DNA from: Desulfomicrobium sp. ZS1
GTDB lineage: Bacteria > Desulfobacterota > Desulfovibrionia > Desulfovibrionales > Desulfomicrobiaceae
Assembly (NCBI RefSeq): GCF_024204645.1
Contig: NZ_CP100351.1
Span: forward strand, 496,001 to 560,000
Reading direction: 5' to 3'
Length of the DNA stretch: 64,000 nt
Shown one piece after another: positions 24,101-32,478 of the stretch (position 1 is the stretch's first letter; every line of letters begins with the position of its first letter). The translations under genes were made by a program, and so were the position numbers. Under the pieces are notes generated by a model. The model had not been told where the DNA came from and searched no databases. It worked only from the letters and a program-made list of their open reading frames with translations.

Positions 24101-25264
24101 TCAATATCGGAAGGTGGCGGCCAGCCCCGTTTTGCTGGGTACCTGATCGGCCGGCATGACCAGGACCTTTCCGCCCATCTTGTCTACCAGCTCCCCCAGA
24201 TCGTCGAGCAGATCATTGCCGCCGGATTTGTTTGTGTCCGCCAGTTCGTAGCTGCCCGCGTCACCTACTATTCGTCCGGCTATCTCGCGATCGGACGCGA
24301 TCATGAGCATGGAGACCCGGCCGGAGACGGCCCCTTTCAAGACCTTCCCCAGATCATCGCTGCCGAATCCGTGCGAATGCGCTTTTTTGTACTCGCCGAG
24401 CAACGTGCTCAGCCAGGCTTGGTGCTGCGGTTCGAGTATTGCCCATGCGCGTTCTCGCAGTTCGGAGACTGCCATGACAAAGGGGTTGAGATTGAGGCCG
24501 TCTTTCATGAGGAAAGAGTTATGACTGATATTCCGGAAAAGATGATGATGTTCCGGCAATGCGGCCAGGAGCAACGGCAGGCCGGAGGGGCGCGAGTGGT
24601 GCTCAAGCACCGCTCGATCGACGGCCCGGAAGAAACGCTGCGCATCCTTGTCGGCTTCGTCTTTCTTGCCGCCTTGGCCGTGACGCGCTTCCCCACTTCC
24701 TCCTTTTGCGCCGCCGTATGAGGCAACGGTCTGGTGCGGTTCGTTCAACTCAGCGCCAAGAGCATCGGTTATTGTCCGCGGGACTCCCAGGGCGGGTTCG
24801 ATCTCTTCCAGCGTGCCAAGATCGCCCTCGAAGAGTTTGATTTCGGTCAGGCTCAGTCCGAGAATTTGGTAGCGGCCAACAAACTGTAAAATGCGCCGCA
24901 AGGGCTTGACGTGAAAGCTGCCCGCCACGATGGCCAATTCGGCGACCGGCCGTCTGAGCCGGAACACCCGAAACAGGCCCGCGCCGCTAAAAACGACGAG
25001 TCCATCCAGGGTCTGGTTCCAGAATGCGCGATCAAGCCCGAGCGCTTCAAACGGCTCCAGAAAGTGCTTGGTCTCGGGTTCGGAATATTTTTGCCTGAGC
25101 GATGATTCCATGATCCTGACCAGGTTGCGAAATCTGATCAGGTCCTGCTTGTTTTCGGGGCCGTGACGATGCGTCGGTTGGTACAAAGACAGGCACGGCG
25201 GTTGATGCGGTGCGGTCAGTTCGGCTAAAGATTCAATGGTGGGTGATGACCTGATTTGTAACAC
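24101..25264 (-). CDS. baeRF-superfamily protein (AOC03_06830-type ribosome hibernation factor)
   Basis: 387 residues, cytosolic. The N-terminal PCLSLYQPTHRHGPENKQD and the C-terminal part (GRVSMLMIASDREIAGRIVG ... GGKVLVMPADQVPSKTGLAA) match the bacterial archaeo-eukaryotic release-factor (baeRF) type proteins annotated as AOC03_06830-family ribosome hibernation factors. Such proteins share the eRF1/Pelota-like fold and are thought to act on idle ribosomes under stress. A low-complexity Gly/Lys insert (GGAKGGSGEARHGQGGKK) lies near residue 185. It heads the stress cluster and overlaps no neighbour. ATGACC/GGTCAT (25292-25307) forms a palindrome about 30 nt upstream of the start. The role is by family, not shown here. 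Confidence 0.78.
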   Translation of the reverse strand: MLQIRSSPTIESLAELTAPHQPPCLSLYQPTHRHGPENKQDLIRFRNLVRIMESSLRQKYSEPETKHFLEPFEALGLDRAFWNQTLDGLVVFSGAGLFRVFRLRRPVAELAIVAGSFHVKPLRRILQFVGRYQILGLSLTEIKLFEGDLGTLEEIEPALGVPRTITDALGAELNEPHQTVASYGGAKGGSGEARHGQGGKKDEADKDAQRFFRAVDRAVLEHHSRPSGLPLLLAALPEHHHLFRNISHNSFLMKDGLNLNPFVMAVSELRERAWAILEPQHQAWLSTLLGEYKKAHSHGFGSDDLGKVLKGAVSGRVSMLMIASDREIAGRIVGDAGSYELADTNKSGGNDLLDDLGELVDKMGGKVLVMPADQVPSKTGLAATFRY

Positions 25265-25743
25265 TTTTCTGCCTCCTGTTGTTGGTCCGATATGACCAGG
25301 CGGTCATGGAGTGTTCCGTTCCGGAGAGAAACTGATTGGTCGCAATCGCCCGAGTTCAGGATGCGTTGCCCCAAATTCCATTAACCCACGTCTGTGCGGA
25401 CTCTGGCAAAATTAGAAGCGCAACTTTCGTGCCCGAAAGACAGTGCTGCGGAACGTGTGTAAATATTTGATTTAAAAGATGAATAAAATTGAAGTGCGCG
25501 CGGGTATGAAAAATCCGTCACCGGGAATCGTCAAATTATGCGAAAATGCCGTATATGGCAGGTTGCGCGCTCCGGATTGTCGCCTGAATCTGGCGTGGGG
25601 AAAATGGATGATTGAGTGCTCGCAGGGCCGTGAAATAAGGATGGTTTTGTGGAACGCGCTGGTGGATTGGCCGGTCCGGGGAGTGCGCCTTACCCCGGTT
25701 GACCGGACTTTAATGAGAGGATGAAAGAAAGGCGTTTGCCGTA
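25265..25743. other. Intergenic region upstream of the baeRF-type gene
   Basis: No convincing gene. It holds the palindrome ATGACC-AGGC-GGTCAT (25292-25307) and an imperfect GC-rich inverted repeat (CCGGTCCGGGG/CCCCGGTTGACCGG, about 25670-25704) just past the stop of the sigma-54 activator gene at 25744, the position of a terminator for it. An 81-codon + strand frame at 25479 lacks a ribosome site and any family pattern. Confidence 0.45.
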
Positions 25744-27471
25744 TTATATGGCGTTGCGATTGATTCCGAATTTCCTCATGCGGGCTCGAAGCGTGCTGGG
25801 ATTGATGTCGAGGATGGCCGCGGCGCCATTTTTCCCTTCGACACGCCAATTTGTTTTCTGGAGCACATTGAGGATGTGATCGCGTTCCAGATCCACCAGA
25901 GCCTTCAAGTCCGCGCCGGACGTTTCGCTGGTTTTGAGCGACGTATTGAATTGATCCAGAATCCGCAATGACGGACCATTACTGATTATTGTCGCCCGTT
26001 CGATCACGCTTTCCAGTTCCCGTACATTGCCGGGCCAGTCGTAATTTTCCAGTGCTTCGAGGGCTTCCTTGGGAATGGTTTCAATCTTTTTGCCGATCTT
26101 CTTGTTGAATTTGGCGACGAAAAAATTGACGAGCAGGCGGATGTCGTCCTTGCGCGCCCTCAGCGGCGGAATCGTGATGGGGAAGACATTGAGCCGGTAA
26201 TAGAGATCTTCGCGGAAACTGCCTTTTTTGATTTCTTCTTCCAGTTTGCGGTTGCTGGCCGCGATGATCCGCACGTCGACCTTGATGGTGCGCGGACTCC
26301 CCAGGCGTTCGAACTCGCCATCCTGAATTACCCGCAGGAGCTTGCATTGCAGTTCCATCGGCATCTCGCCGATTTCATCCAGAAAGATGGTTCCTCCGTC
26401 GGCAAGTTCGAAGCGTCCCATTTGCCGGGCGCTGGCTCCGGTAAAAGCTCCTTTTTCCCGTCCGAAGAGTTCGCTTTCAATGAGGTTTGCCGGTAACGCC
26501 GTGCAGTTGATGGTGACCATCGGCCGGTCCTTGCGGGCGCTCCGAGCATGGATGGCCCGGGCCACGACCCCCTTGCCGCACCCTGTCTCGCCTTGGAGAA
26601 GCACGGTCGTATTCTGGGAAGCGATCTGTTCGATCTTGTCGAAAACCTGCGCGATGGCGCTGCTCTGGCCGATGATCTCGCCAAAGTTGAATTTTCGGGC
26701 AGCCTCGTGCTGCAGGTAGATGTTCTCGGCCAGGAGACGGTCTTGCAGCAGCTTGATTTCCATGAACGCCAGGCGCAGGGACTCTTCCGTGTCTTTGCGC
26801 ACGGCGATTTCCTGCACGAGCCGCTCGTTGGTCATGAGCAACTCACGTGTTCGCTTCGTGATCTTCTGTTCAAGCTCATCATGCGCGTTTTGCAGGGCAA
26901 TCTTCATCTGAGCCTGTTCAGTCACATCGGTGATGATGGACCGGATGACACCGTGCGTTCCTATTACCGGGTCCCTGGCGATGCTTCGCAGACGGGCAAA
27001 GAATTTTATCCCGTCCGATTTCTGTAGCCAGATTTCGCAGGTATCGTCTTCTTCTCTGCGTAGAACTTCCGCGCAGTGCTTTGAAAACAGCTTCCGTCCG
27101 TCCGCGTCGGCGATCCACCGGCTCATGGGTTTGCCCTGCAAATGCTCTCGTTCAAGGCCAAGCAACTGGGCGCCGGTAAGGTTGACGCTGCGTATCAGCC
27201 CCTGCTGGTCAAAGGAAAAATAGCCCGCAGGGGCGAAATCATACAGCTCGGCGTAGGCATTGCGCGAGGCCTCGAGCGCTTCCTGGGCCTGGCGCAGCTC
27301 TTCGTTTTGCATCTCCAGTTCGACTTGGTGGACCTCAAGCTCCTGCACGAGCCGCTTCATCTCGATTTCGGATAGCAGGGAACGAGTGCCGGAATTATCG
27401 GTGCGCGCCGGTTTATCCGCAGGCTGCGTCAGCTCGGGAGCGGATTTTTTCCGATTTTTGGGTGTGTTCAT
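25744..27471 (-). CDS. PAS-domain sigma-54-dependent transcriptional activator
   Basis: 575 residues. The N-terminal coiled coil LVQELEVHQVELEMQNEELR (about 41-60) is followed by a PAS domain (LYDFAPAGYFSFDQQG, about 72-190), a second long coiled coil (about 190-255), an AAA+ domain with Walker A GETGCGKG (294-301) and GAFTGA (341-346), and a Fis-type HTH (AAAILDINPSTLRARMRKFG). It has no receiver domain, so regulation is by the PAS domain or by partner proteins. The ATG has AGGAGG at 6 nt and overlaps the CheB-CheR gene by 4 nt (ATGA), so the two are translationally coupled. It may control the stress cluster transcribed just downstream (inference). Confidence 0.9.
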   Translation of the reverse strand: MNTPKNRKKSAPELTQPADKPARTDNSGTRSLLSEIEMKRLVQELEVHQVELEMQNEELRQAQEALEASRNAYAELYDFAPAGYFSFDQQGLIRSVNLTGAQLLGLEREHLQGKPMSRWIADADGRKLFSKHCAEVLRREEDDTCEIWLQKSDGIKFFARLRSIARDPVIGTHGVIRSIITDVTEQAQMKIALQNAHDELEQKITKRTRELLMTNERLVQEIAVRKDTEESLRLAFMEIKLLQDRLLAENIYLQHEAARKFNFGEIIGQSSAIAQVFDKIEQIASQNTTVLLQGETGCGKGVVARAIHARSARKDRPMVTINCTALPANLIESELFGREKGAFTGASARQMGRFELADGGTIFLDEIGEMPMELQCKLLRVIQDGEFERLGSPRTIKVDVRIIAASNRKLEEEIKKGSFREDLYYRLNVFPITIPPLRARKDDIRLLVNFFVAKFNKKIGKKIETIPKEALEALENYDWPGNVRELESVIERATIISNGPSLRILDQFNTSLKTSETSGADLKALVDLERDHILNVLQKTNWRVEGKNGAAAILDINPSTLRARMRKFGINRNAI

Positions 27472-30107
27472 GATGGTCCTCCTGCGCTGAGCTGAAGCCT
27501 GAGCTTCTCATTCTCCTCGCGCAGTTCCTTCTCGAGCTCTTTGGCCGAGGTGATGTTCGTGAAGGTCATGACCAGACCTGCGATGATGTCTTTCATGGTT
27601 CTGTAGGGCATGATGCGTACCGCATACCAGCGACCGTCGGCGGTGCAAACCTGTTTTTCCGAAAATGCCAGGGTTCTGAGCACCTCTGCCGCCTGCTCGG
27701 ACATTTCGGGATAGAGCAGGTCGCTGGCGATATCGGAGAGGGGGCGGCCCACATCGCCGGGGATGAGTTTGAAGATTTTGTTGGCGCCCGGAGTGAAGCG
27801 CCGGACGTGCAGGTCGTTGTCGAGAAAAATCGTGACGATCTCCGTGCTGTTGAGCAGATTGCGCATGTCGTCATTGATCCGCGTGAGCTCGTCCATCTTC
27901 GATTGCTGCTCGGCGTTTACCGTCTGCAGCTCCTCATTGAGCGATTGCATCTCTTCACGAGAGGTAGTCAATTCCTCATTGGCGGATTGCAGCTCCTCGT
28001 TAGTGGACTGCATCTCTTCATTATAGGATTTGAGTTCTTCTTGTGAAGCCTGCATTTCTTCGCGGGTGGTCCGAAGTTCCTCGCGGCATTGATACAGCTC
28101 CTGTTCCAGCTCTGCGACCTTGGCGCTTCCTGCCTCGCCAGGTTTTGAACGGCGGGCTGTTTTTTGTTTTGGAGGGGTCGCCACGTCGGTGAAGATGATC
28201 ATGACCATGCCGCGCAGGGCCGCAGGTTCCTGTATTTCCTGCACGGTGAGGTCCACGGTCTGAACCGTTTCTCCTTCTGTGACTTTGAGTCCCTTGACTG
28301 TGACCGCCTTCTTATGCCTCAGGGCCTTGAGAAAGGCGGTCCCCAGGTCGAAGCGCAGTCCTTCCCGAGCCATGGCGTGGATGTTCCAATTGACTTTGCC
28401 CGCCGGCGGTTCAAGGTATTTGCCCGTCCTGCCGCTGATGTAGAGGATATCCCCTTTGTTGTTGACCAGCACGGCGGGCGGTGAAAAGTGCTGCAACAGC
28501 ACCTGATCCGCCAGGGACTGGATATTGACCGCCGGTTTGAGCATTGTGGTCTCCTGTGAAATGCCCGGCAAGACCGGGACGAATGAAGGCTGGAATGCAA
28601 TCTTTGCGGCCGTCAGGATTGATTCGCGTCGCCTGAACAGCCTTGATTTGCTGTCTATCGGAGCAAAGAGATCGGTGTTGGAGTTGATCGATTCCGAACT
28701 TCCCAAAAACAGGACCCCGTCCGGGTTCAGACTGTAATGAAAAAGCGACAGCAGCTTCTGCTGCAACTCCGGCGCGAGATAGATCAGGAGATTGCGGCAG
28801 ACGAGGATATCAAGCCTGGTGAACGGCGCGTCCATGATGACATTCTGCGTGGCGAAGGTGATCATTCCCCGGATATCATTGCCGATGCGGTAGTCCGGCC
28901 CGTCCTGCACGAAAAAGCGGTCCAGCCGTTCGGCGGAAACATCCGCGGCGATGCTTGGCGGATAGAGGCCGTGGCGGGCCTTGTCGATGGCGTCCTTGTC
29001 CAGGTCGGTGGCAAAGAGGCGCAGCTTGATGCCCGACTCCGGCGCTACGTGAGCCACCGTCTCCTTGAAGACCATGGCCAGCGAATAGGCTTCCTCCCCT
29101 GTGGAGCAGCCCGGTGTCCAGGCCCGTAGAATGCCATTCGGCGGACACGCTTTCAGCAGAAGCGGGAGGGCATTTTTTCGCAGATGCTCCCATGCCGCCG
29201 GATCGCGAAAAAAGTTGGTCACTCCGATCAGAAGCTCCCTGAACAGAATCTCGGTTTCCTGGGAATTTTCCTGCAAAAAACGGACGTAGGACATGATCCG
29301 GTCGATCTGATGAATGCTCATGCGCCGTTCGATGCGGCGGTACAAGGTGTTCTTCTTGTACTGGGAAAAGTCATGGCCGGTCTTTGTGCGCAGCAGGATG
29401 ACGATTTTTTCGAGGCCGCTTTGGGTTTTTTCCTCAAGCGGGGGGACAAAGGCGGTGACAACCCGTGCACGGCGCATCAGCTCGAGGAGTTTTGCGGGCA
29501 ATTCTTCCACCGGAGCGACCAGATCGGCCAGTCCGGCATTGATGACGTTTCTGGGCATGCTGTCGAATTTGGCCGAAGCGGGGTCCTGCGCCAGGACCAG
29601 CCCCGCCTTTTCCTTGATGGCCCGCAGCCCGAGCGTGCCATCGGAGCCCATGCCGGACAGGATGACGCCGATGCTGCGCTCCTCTTGGTCTTCTGCCAGC
29701 GAACGGAAGAAAAAGTCGATGGGCAGGCGCAGGCCGCGAGGCGCGGCCGGTTTGAACAGATGCAGCACGCCATGCAGGATGGACATGTCATGGTTGGGCG
29801 GGATCACGTACACGCAGCCCGCCTCGACGGGCATCCTGTCCTTGACCTGATGCACCGGCATCACGGTAGCGCGCTGCAGCAGTTCCGGCAGGAGGCCCTT
29901 GTGCGTCGGATCGAGGTGCTGGACGATGACAAAGGCCATTCCGCTATTTTCAGGTACGTGCCGCAAGAATTGCTCCAGGGCCTCCAGTCCACCGGCGGAA
30001 GCTCCAATTCCGACAATGGATAAGGGTGGGGCCGTAGATTCTTGCGCTGGCGGCACGGATTCATGGCTCAGGGGTGGCGAGCCGTTTTGCTTGGATTTTG
30101 ACTTCAT
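27468..30107 (-). CDS. CheB-CheR fusion with coiled coil and PAS
   Basis: 879 residues. A CheB methylesterase domain (Ser37 in GASAGG, His64 in VQHLDP, Asp156 in GMGSDG, the complete triad) lacks the usual N-terminal receiver. A CheR methyltransferase follows (about 225-490) with SAM motif TPGCSTGEEA (about 331-340) and TNFFRDP, then a PAS-like region, a long Glu/Gln-rich coiled coil (about 660-745, repeated EELQS.NEEL units) and a terminal PAS. No chemoreceptor, CheA or CheW gene is nearby. It overlaps the sigma-54 activator gene by 4 nt, which suggests a methylation-linked sensory unit acting on transcription instead of motility (inference). Confidence 0.92.
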   Translation of the reverse strand: MKSKSKQNGSPPLSHESVPPAQESTAPPLSIVGIGASAGGLEALEQFLRHVPENSGMAFVIVQHLDPTHKGLLPELLQRATVMPVHQVKDRMPVEAGCVYVIPPNHDMSILHGVLHLFKPAAPRGLRLPIDFFFRSLAEDQEERSIGVILSGMGSDGTLGLRAIKEKAGLVLAQDPASAKFDSMPRNVINAGLADLVAPVEELPAKLLELMRRARVVTAFVPPLEEKTQSGLEKIVILLRTKTGHDFSQYKKNTLYRRIERRMSIHQIDRIMSYVRFLQENSQETEILFRELLIGVTNFFRDPAAWEHLRKNALPLLLKACPPNGILRAWTPGCSTGEEAYSLAMVFKETVAHVAPESGIKLRLFATDLDKDAIDKARHGLYPPSIAADVSAERLDRFFVQDGPDYRIGNDIRGMITFATQNVIMDAPFTRLDILVCRNLLIYLAPELQQKLLSLFHYSLNPDGVLFLGSSESINSNTDLFAPIDSKSRLFRRRESILTAAKIAFQPSFVPVLPGISQETTMLKPAVNIQSLADQVLLQHFSPPAVLVNNKGDILYISGRTGKYLEPPAGKVNWNIHAMAREGLRFDLGTAFLKALRHKKAVTVKGLKVTEGETVQTVDLTVQEIQEPAALRGMVMIIFTDVATPPKQKTARRSKPGEAGSAKVAELEQELYQCREELRTTREEMQASQEELKSYNEEMQSTNEELQSANEELTTSREEMQSLNEELQTVNAEQQSKMDELTRINDDMRNLLNSTEIVTIFLDNDLHVRRFTPGANKIFKLIPGDVGRPLSDIASDLLYPEMSEQAAEVLRTLAFSEKQVCTADGRWYAVRIMPYRTMKDIIAGLVMTFTNITSAKELEKELREENEKLRLQLSAGGPS

Positions 30108-30484
30108 GCTCTTCGTATTTGTGTTCTTGCAGAAACTCTGCGGGGAACGTGTTCAAAATGATCGCGGGTACAGGCCGTTTGTCACGGAAAAAAATGGATC
30201 GCCGTCTTGAGATAACCGTTTTCCAATGCCCATACGCTTTTTGCGTGATGCGCATGATCCTGCATCGCAACTGCAGGCGTCGTTGGTGAGCCGGTGGCGG
30301 CGGAAAGTGGGGATGTTTTCAAGATGCCGTGAAATATGGCGGCCCCGCATCCCTGACTTTGGTCCGCAGGAAATCTAACGGCCAGGCGGCTTTGCTGATG
30401 CCCGGCGGACAAATGGGAGTATCTGGCGGGGCAGCGGCATGAAGTTTTATACCACCCTTTGAGGGAAATGTCAGTAAAGCGAAG
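30108..30484. other. Intergenic region upstream of the CheB-CheR gene
   Basis: No gene recognised on either strand. It holds the promoter region for the - strand CheB-CheR/activator operon; no sigma-54 or clear -35/-10 pair was identified by eye. The following 230 nt hold a decayed gene fragment. Confidence 0.4.
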
Positions 30485-30712
30485 CTAAAACTCTTCTTGT
30501 ATCAGGGATTTTTGTTTTTTCGATCGTTCATGAGACAAAAGGCAGGAAGAGAGGGAACCCTTATGCCTTGCCCACATCTCGGCTTCTTCCACGAAAAAAG
30601 CGTCCAGTCTGTCGGCCGCGACATAGGCCAGGTCGAGGGCTGCGGCCCCGGCCCGGCGCACACCGGCCGCATGCGAGGCGACCCGGCAAAATCGTTTTGT
30701 AAACCTCCGCAT
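30485..30712 (-). pseudogene. Inositol monophosphatase fragment (relic)
   Basis: A 75-codon open frame contains GVRRAGAAALDLAYVAADRL followed by DAFF (about 30605-30664), the signature of the C-terminal half of inositol monophosphatases (SuhB family; normally G.RR.G.AALDLAYVA.GR.D). The N-terminal half with the metal-binding motifs is absent, and the sequence after EMW departs from the family, where the catalytic W-D would follow. It lies 6 nt downstream of the Mut7-C gene on the same strand. It is best read as a truncated, non-functional remnant. Confidence 0.65.
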
Positions 30713-30718
30713 GAAATT

Positions 30719-31540
30719 TCACACTGGGGGATTTCGTTTGTCGGGGCCGGGGGAGGTATTCGATCCTGCGCTGTCCATGAAGAGGTCGCGGCATATCTTT
30801 TCAATGCGCTCCCGCATGTGGTCGTGGTGGGAGCCGGGCCAGTAGATCTTGTCGCAGCTCGGGCAGCGGTGGAAATCGGAGTAGTGTTGCCTGGTCAGCG
30901 GCAGCAGCCGGTGCATGATCTCGGCCTTGGGCACGGGCTCAAGCGGAACGTTGCAGAGCAGGCAGCGGCTGAAGAGGTGATAGGGCGGGCGCAGATCAAA
31001 CAGGCGTAGGATCGCGCGAAGTTGCTCGTGCGGCTTGTCTGTGCGGATCAGACATCCGAATACGACCAGGGAACGTTTCAAGAGGCCGCGATCTTTACTG
31101 AGCACGATGCGACCCTCGCGCGCGGCCAGTTCGGCCAGCGGAGTGTCGTCCAGCGTCCGGTCGTAGGCCGTGTCAAAGCCGAGCGTTCGGAGCAGGGTCG
31201 CCAGTTGACCCGCGTTGGCGTCCACCGCAAAGGCGATGCGCGGCAACGGTTCGGGCCGCAGCAGTGAAGGCCGCAGCACGTTGAAGGGGGCTGCGAGGGG
31301 CCGAAGGTCCACCTCTTCGCCGGGTTCGAGCAGATGGCCGAAACCGACCTCGCGGCCGTCGGCCTCGATGCGCCCGATCTCGGTGTGGGGCGGACCCAGC
31401 GCTTCGATGATGTCCTTGATGGAGGCGCGGCGCGTGACCGGATAGATCACCATGCCCCTCGCGTCCGGGCCGGGCTCGTCCCTGCGCAGCAGATCGGCAA
31501 GATAGCCGTGGAAATGGAGGATGGCGGGCCGCTTGCTCAC
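30719..31540 (-). CDS. Mut7-C RNase-domain protein with ubiquitin-like N-terminus
   Basis: 273 residues. The N-terminal part (AILHFHGYLADLL ... GYGHLLEPGEEVDL-like) is a Mut7-C ubiquitin/MoaD-like domain; the C-terminal part is a Mut7-C PIN-like RNase domain with Asp residues in FAVDANAGQLATLLR and VLSKDRGLL, and a zinc ribbon of four cysteines (CLLCNVPLEP ... CPSCDKIYW). The start is GTG with GGGG about 6 nt upstream. The domain pair is typical of bacterial Mut7-C proteins, predicted RNases of unknown target. It stands alone next to a toxin-antitoxin pair and the phosphatase relic. Confidence 0.87.
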   Translation of the reverse strand: MSKRPAILHFHGYLADLLRRDEPGPDARGMVIYPVTRRASIKDIIEALGPPHTEIGRIEADGREVGFGHLLEPGEEVDLRPLAAPFNVLRPSLLRPEPLPRIAFAVDANAGQLATLLRTLGFDTAYDRTLDDTPLAELAAREGRIVLSKDRGLLKRSLVVFGCLIRTDKPHEQLRAILRLFDLRPPYHLFSRCLLCNVPLEPVPKAEIMHRLLPLTRQHYSDFHRCPSCDKIYWPGSHHDHMRERIEKICRDLFMDSAGSNTSPGPDKRNPPV

Positions 31541-31674
31541 GGTTGCCCCATGTGTATCTTTTTATAGATAGTTATGCATGAATTTTGATACAGATGGGTA
31601 TAAGTCGTGTTTGTGGCAGTTGGCTACTGATTTTAGCTATCTCAGGTCATTACAGGTTTTTCGATGTCACCGGG

Positions 31675-32037
31675 TCAGGCCGACAGGAAGCGTCTGGGGT
31701 CGACATGCAGGGCTTCGGCCAGTTTGCGGGCGTTCAGCTTGCCGATGGGGCGCTTGTTATTCTCCATCTCGGAGATGTGCCGCCGTGCAATGCCCGTGGC
31801 CTTGGCCAGCTGCTCCTGGGTCATTCCTTCCCGATGCCGGGCTCCGGCCAGAAATACGCCAGGCAACTGCGAATTCTCGAAGCCCAACGTTTCGCGCCAT
31901 GGTGTGGTCGAAGTTTCTTCCTGAATTGCGAAACCAAGGTGCGCGAGTATCTTCACGACATCTTTTTTCCTGCTTGCAGGGCCGGTGATGCGGATGGTCA
32001 CGTTCTCAGTATGGGGCTTTTTCGTGCGTTCCAACAT
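31675..32037 (-). CDS. XRE-family antitoxin (HigA-like)
   Basis: 120 residues with a C-terminal Cro/CI helix-turn-helix (MTQEQLAKATGIARRHISEM, about 72-91) and an N-terminal extension that is probably the toxin-binding part. The start lies 32 nt inside the end of the toxin gene, the toxin-first order of HigBA systems. It should neutralise the RelE-type toxin and, with it, repress the pair through the palindrome at 32303-32319. Confidence 0.85.
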   Translation of the reverse strand: MLERTKKPHTENVTIRITGPASRKKDVVKILAHLGFAIQEETSTTPWRETLGFENSQLPGVFLAGARHREGMTQEQLAKATGIARRHISEMENNKRPIGKLNARKLAEALHVDPRRFLSA

Positions 32038-32284
32038 ACGTTACCTCGACGAGCTTCACTTTTCCGTTATTTTCTTTCCACACCGCTACATAGGTTGGGC
32101 GCCCTTTCTTGATATGGCAATGATGTCGGCCATGGCCCAGCTTTGAATAATTTGGCCAATCTCCTCGAACGGGACCAAAATCTTCAATATCCGTCAAAAG
32201 GAGCGCCAGGGACTTTTTGACCGCTTTTGGCAGAGTCTTGCATCCCTTTGCAACTCTCGTGGAAAGGGTGACAGTCCATGTCAT
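32006..32284 (-). CDS. RelE/HigB-like toxin
   Basis: 92 residues with the RelE fold pattern: N-terminal helices VAKGCKTLPKAVKKSLALLL, strand HHCHIKKGRPTYVAVWKE and the C-terminal VEVTYVGTHEKAPY, typical of ribosome-dependent mRNA interferases annotated as cytotoxic translational repressors. Downstream and overlapping is the XRE antitoxin. The ATG at 32284 has only a distant AAGGA. A perfect palindrome 18 nt upstream is the likely operator. Confidence 0.85.
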   Translation of the reverse strand: MTWTVTLSTRVAKGCKTLPKAVKKSLALLLTDIEDFGPVRGDWPNYSKLGHGRHHCHIKKGRPTYVAVWKENNGKVKLVEVTYVGTHEKAPY

Positions 32285-32302
32285 GATGTATCTGTATCCT
32301 TT

Positions 32303-32319
32303 GTACTAATTATTAGTAC
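32303..32319. promoter_or_regulatory. Perfect palindromic operator of the HigBA-like pair
   Basis: GTACTAAT-T-ATTAGTAC, 17 bp, perfect, 18 nt upstream of the toxin start on the - strand. It is the expected site for the XRE antitoxin dimer. Confidence 0.7.
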
Positions 32320-32478
32320 GGAGTCAAGGCGTTTGGGTCCATGCATGGAGGTATCAAATTTGAGGACTGGAGAGGAATCGGGGGTGATACGTATATTGAG
32401 GTGTCTTTCTTCGGCAAAGAAGCGCTTCAGCGTCCTTGTGCCTTGCCGCTTGTGGAGGCGGTGTGCTAGAAAGCGGCC

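Noticed and set aside
25479-25724. 81-codon + strand frame in the gap after the baeRF gene
   Set aside because: No ribosome site, no recognisable pattern, and it overlaps an inverted repeat likely to be a terminator.
27763-28046. Tandem repeat DNA in the CheB-CheR gene
   Set aside because: It is the coding sequence of a regular Glu/Gln-rich coiled coil, common in this fusion family.
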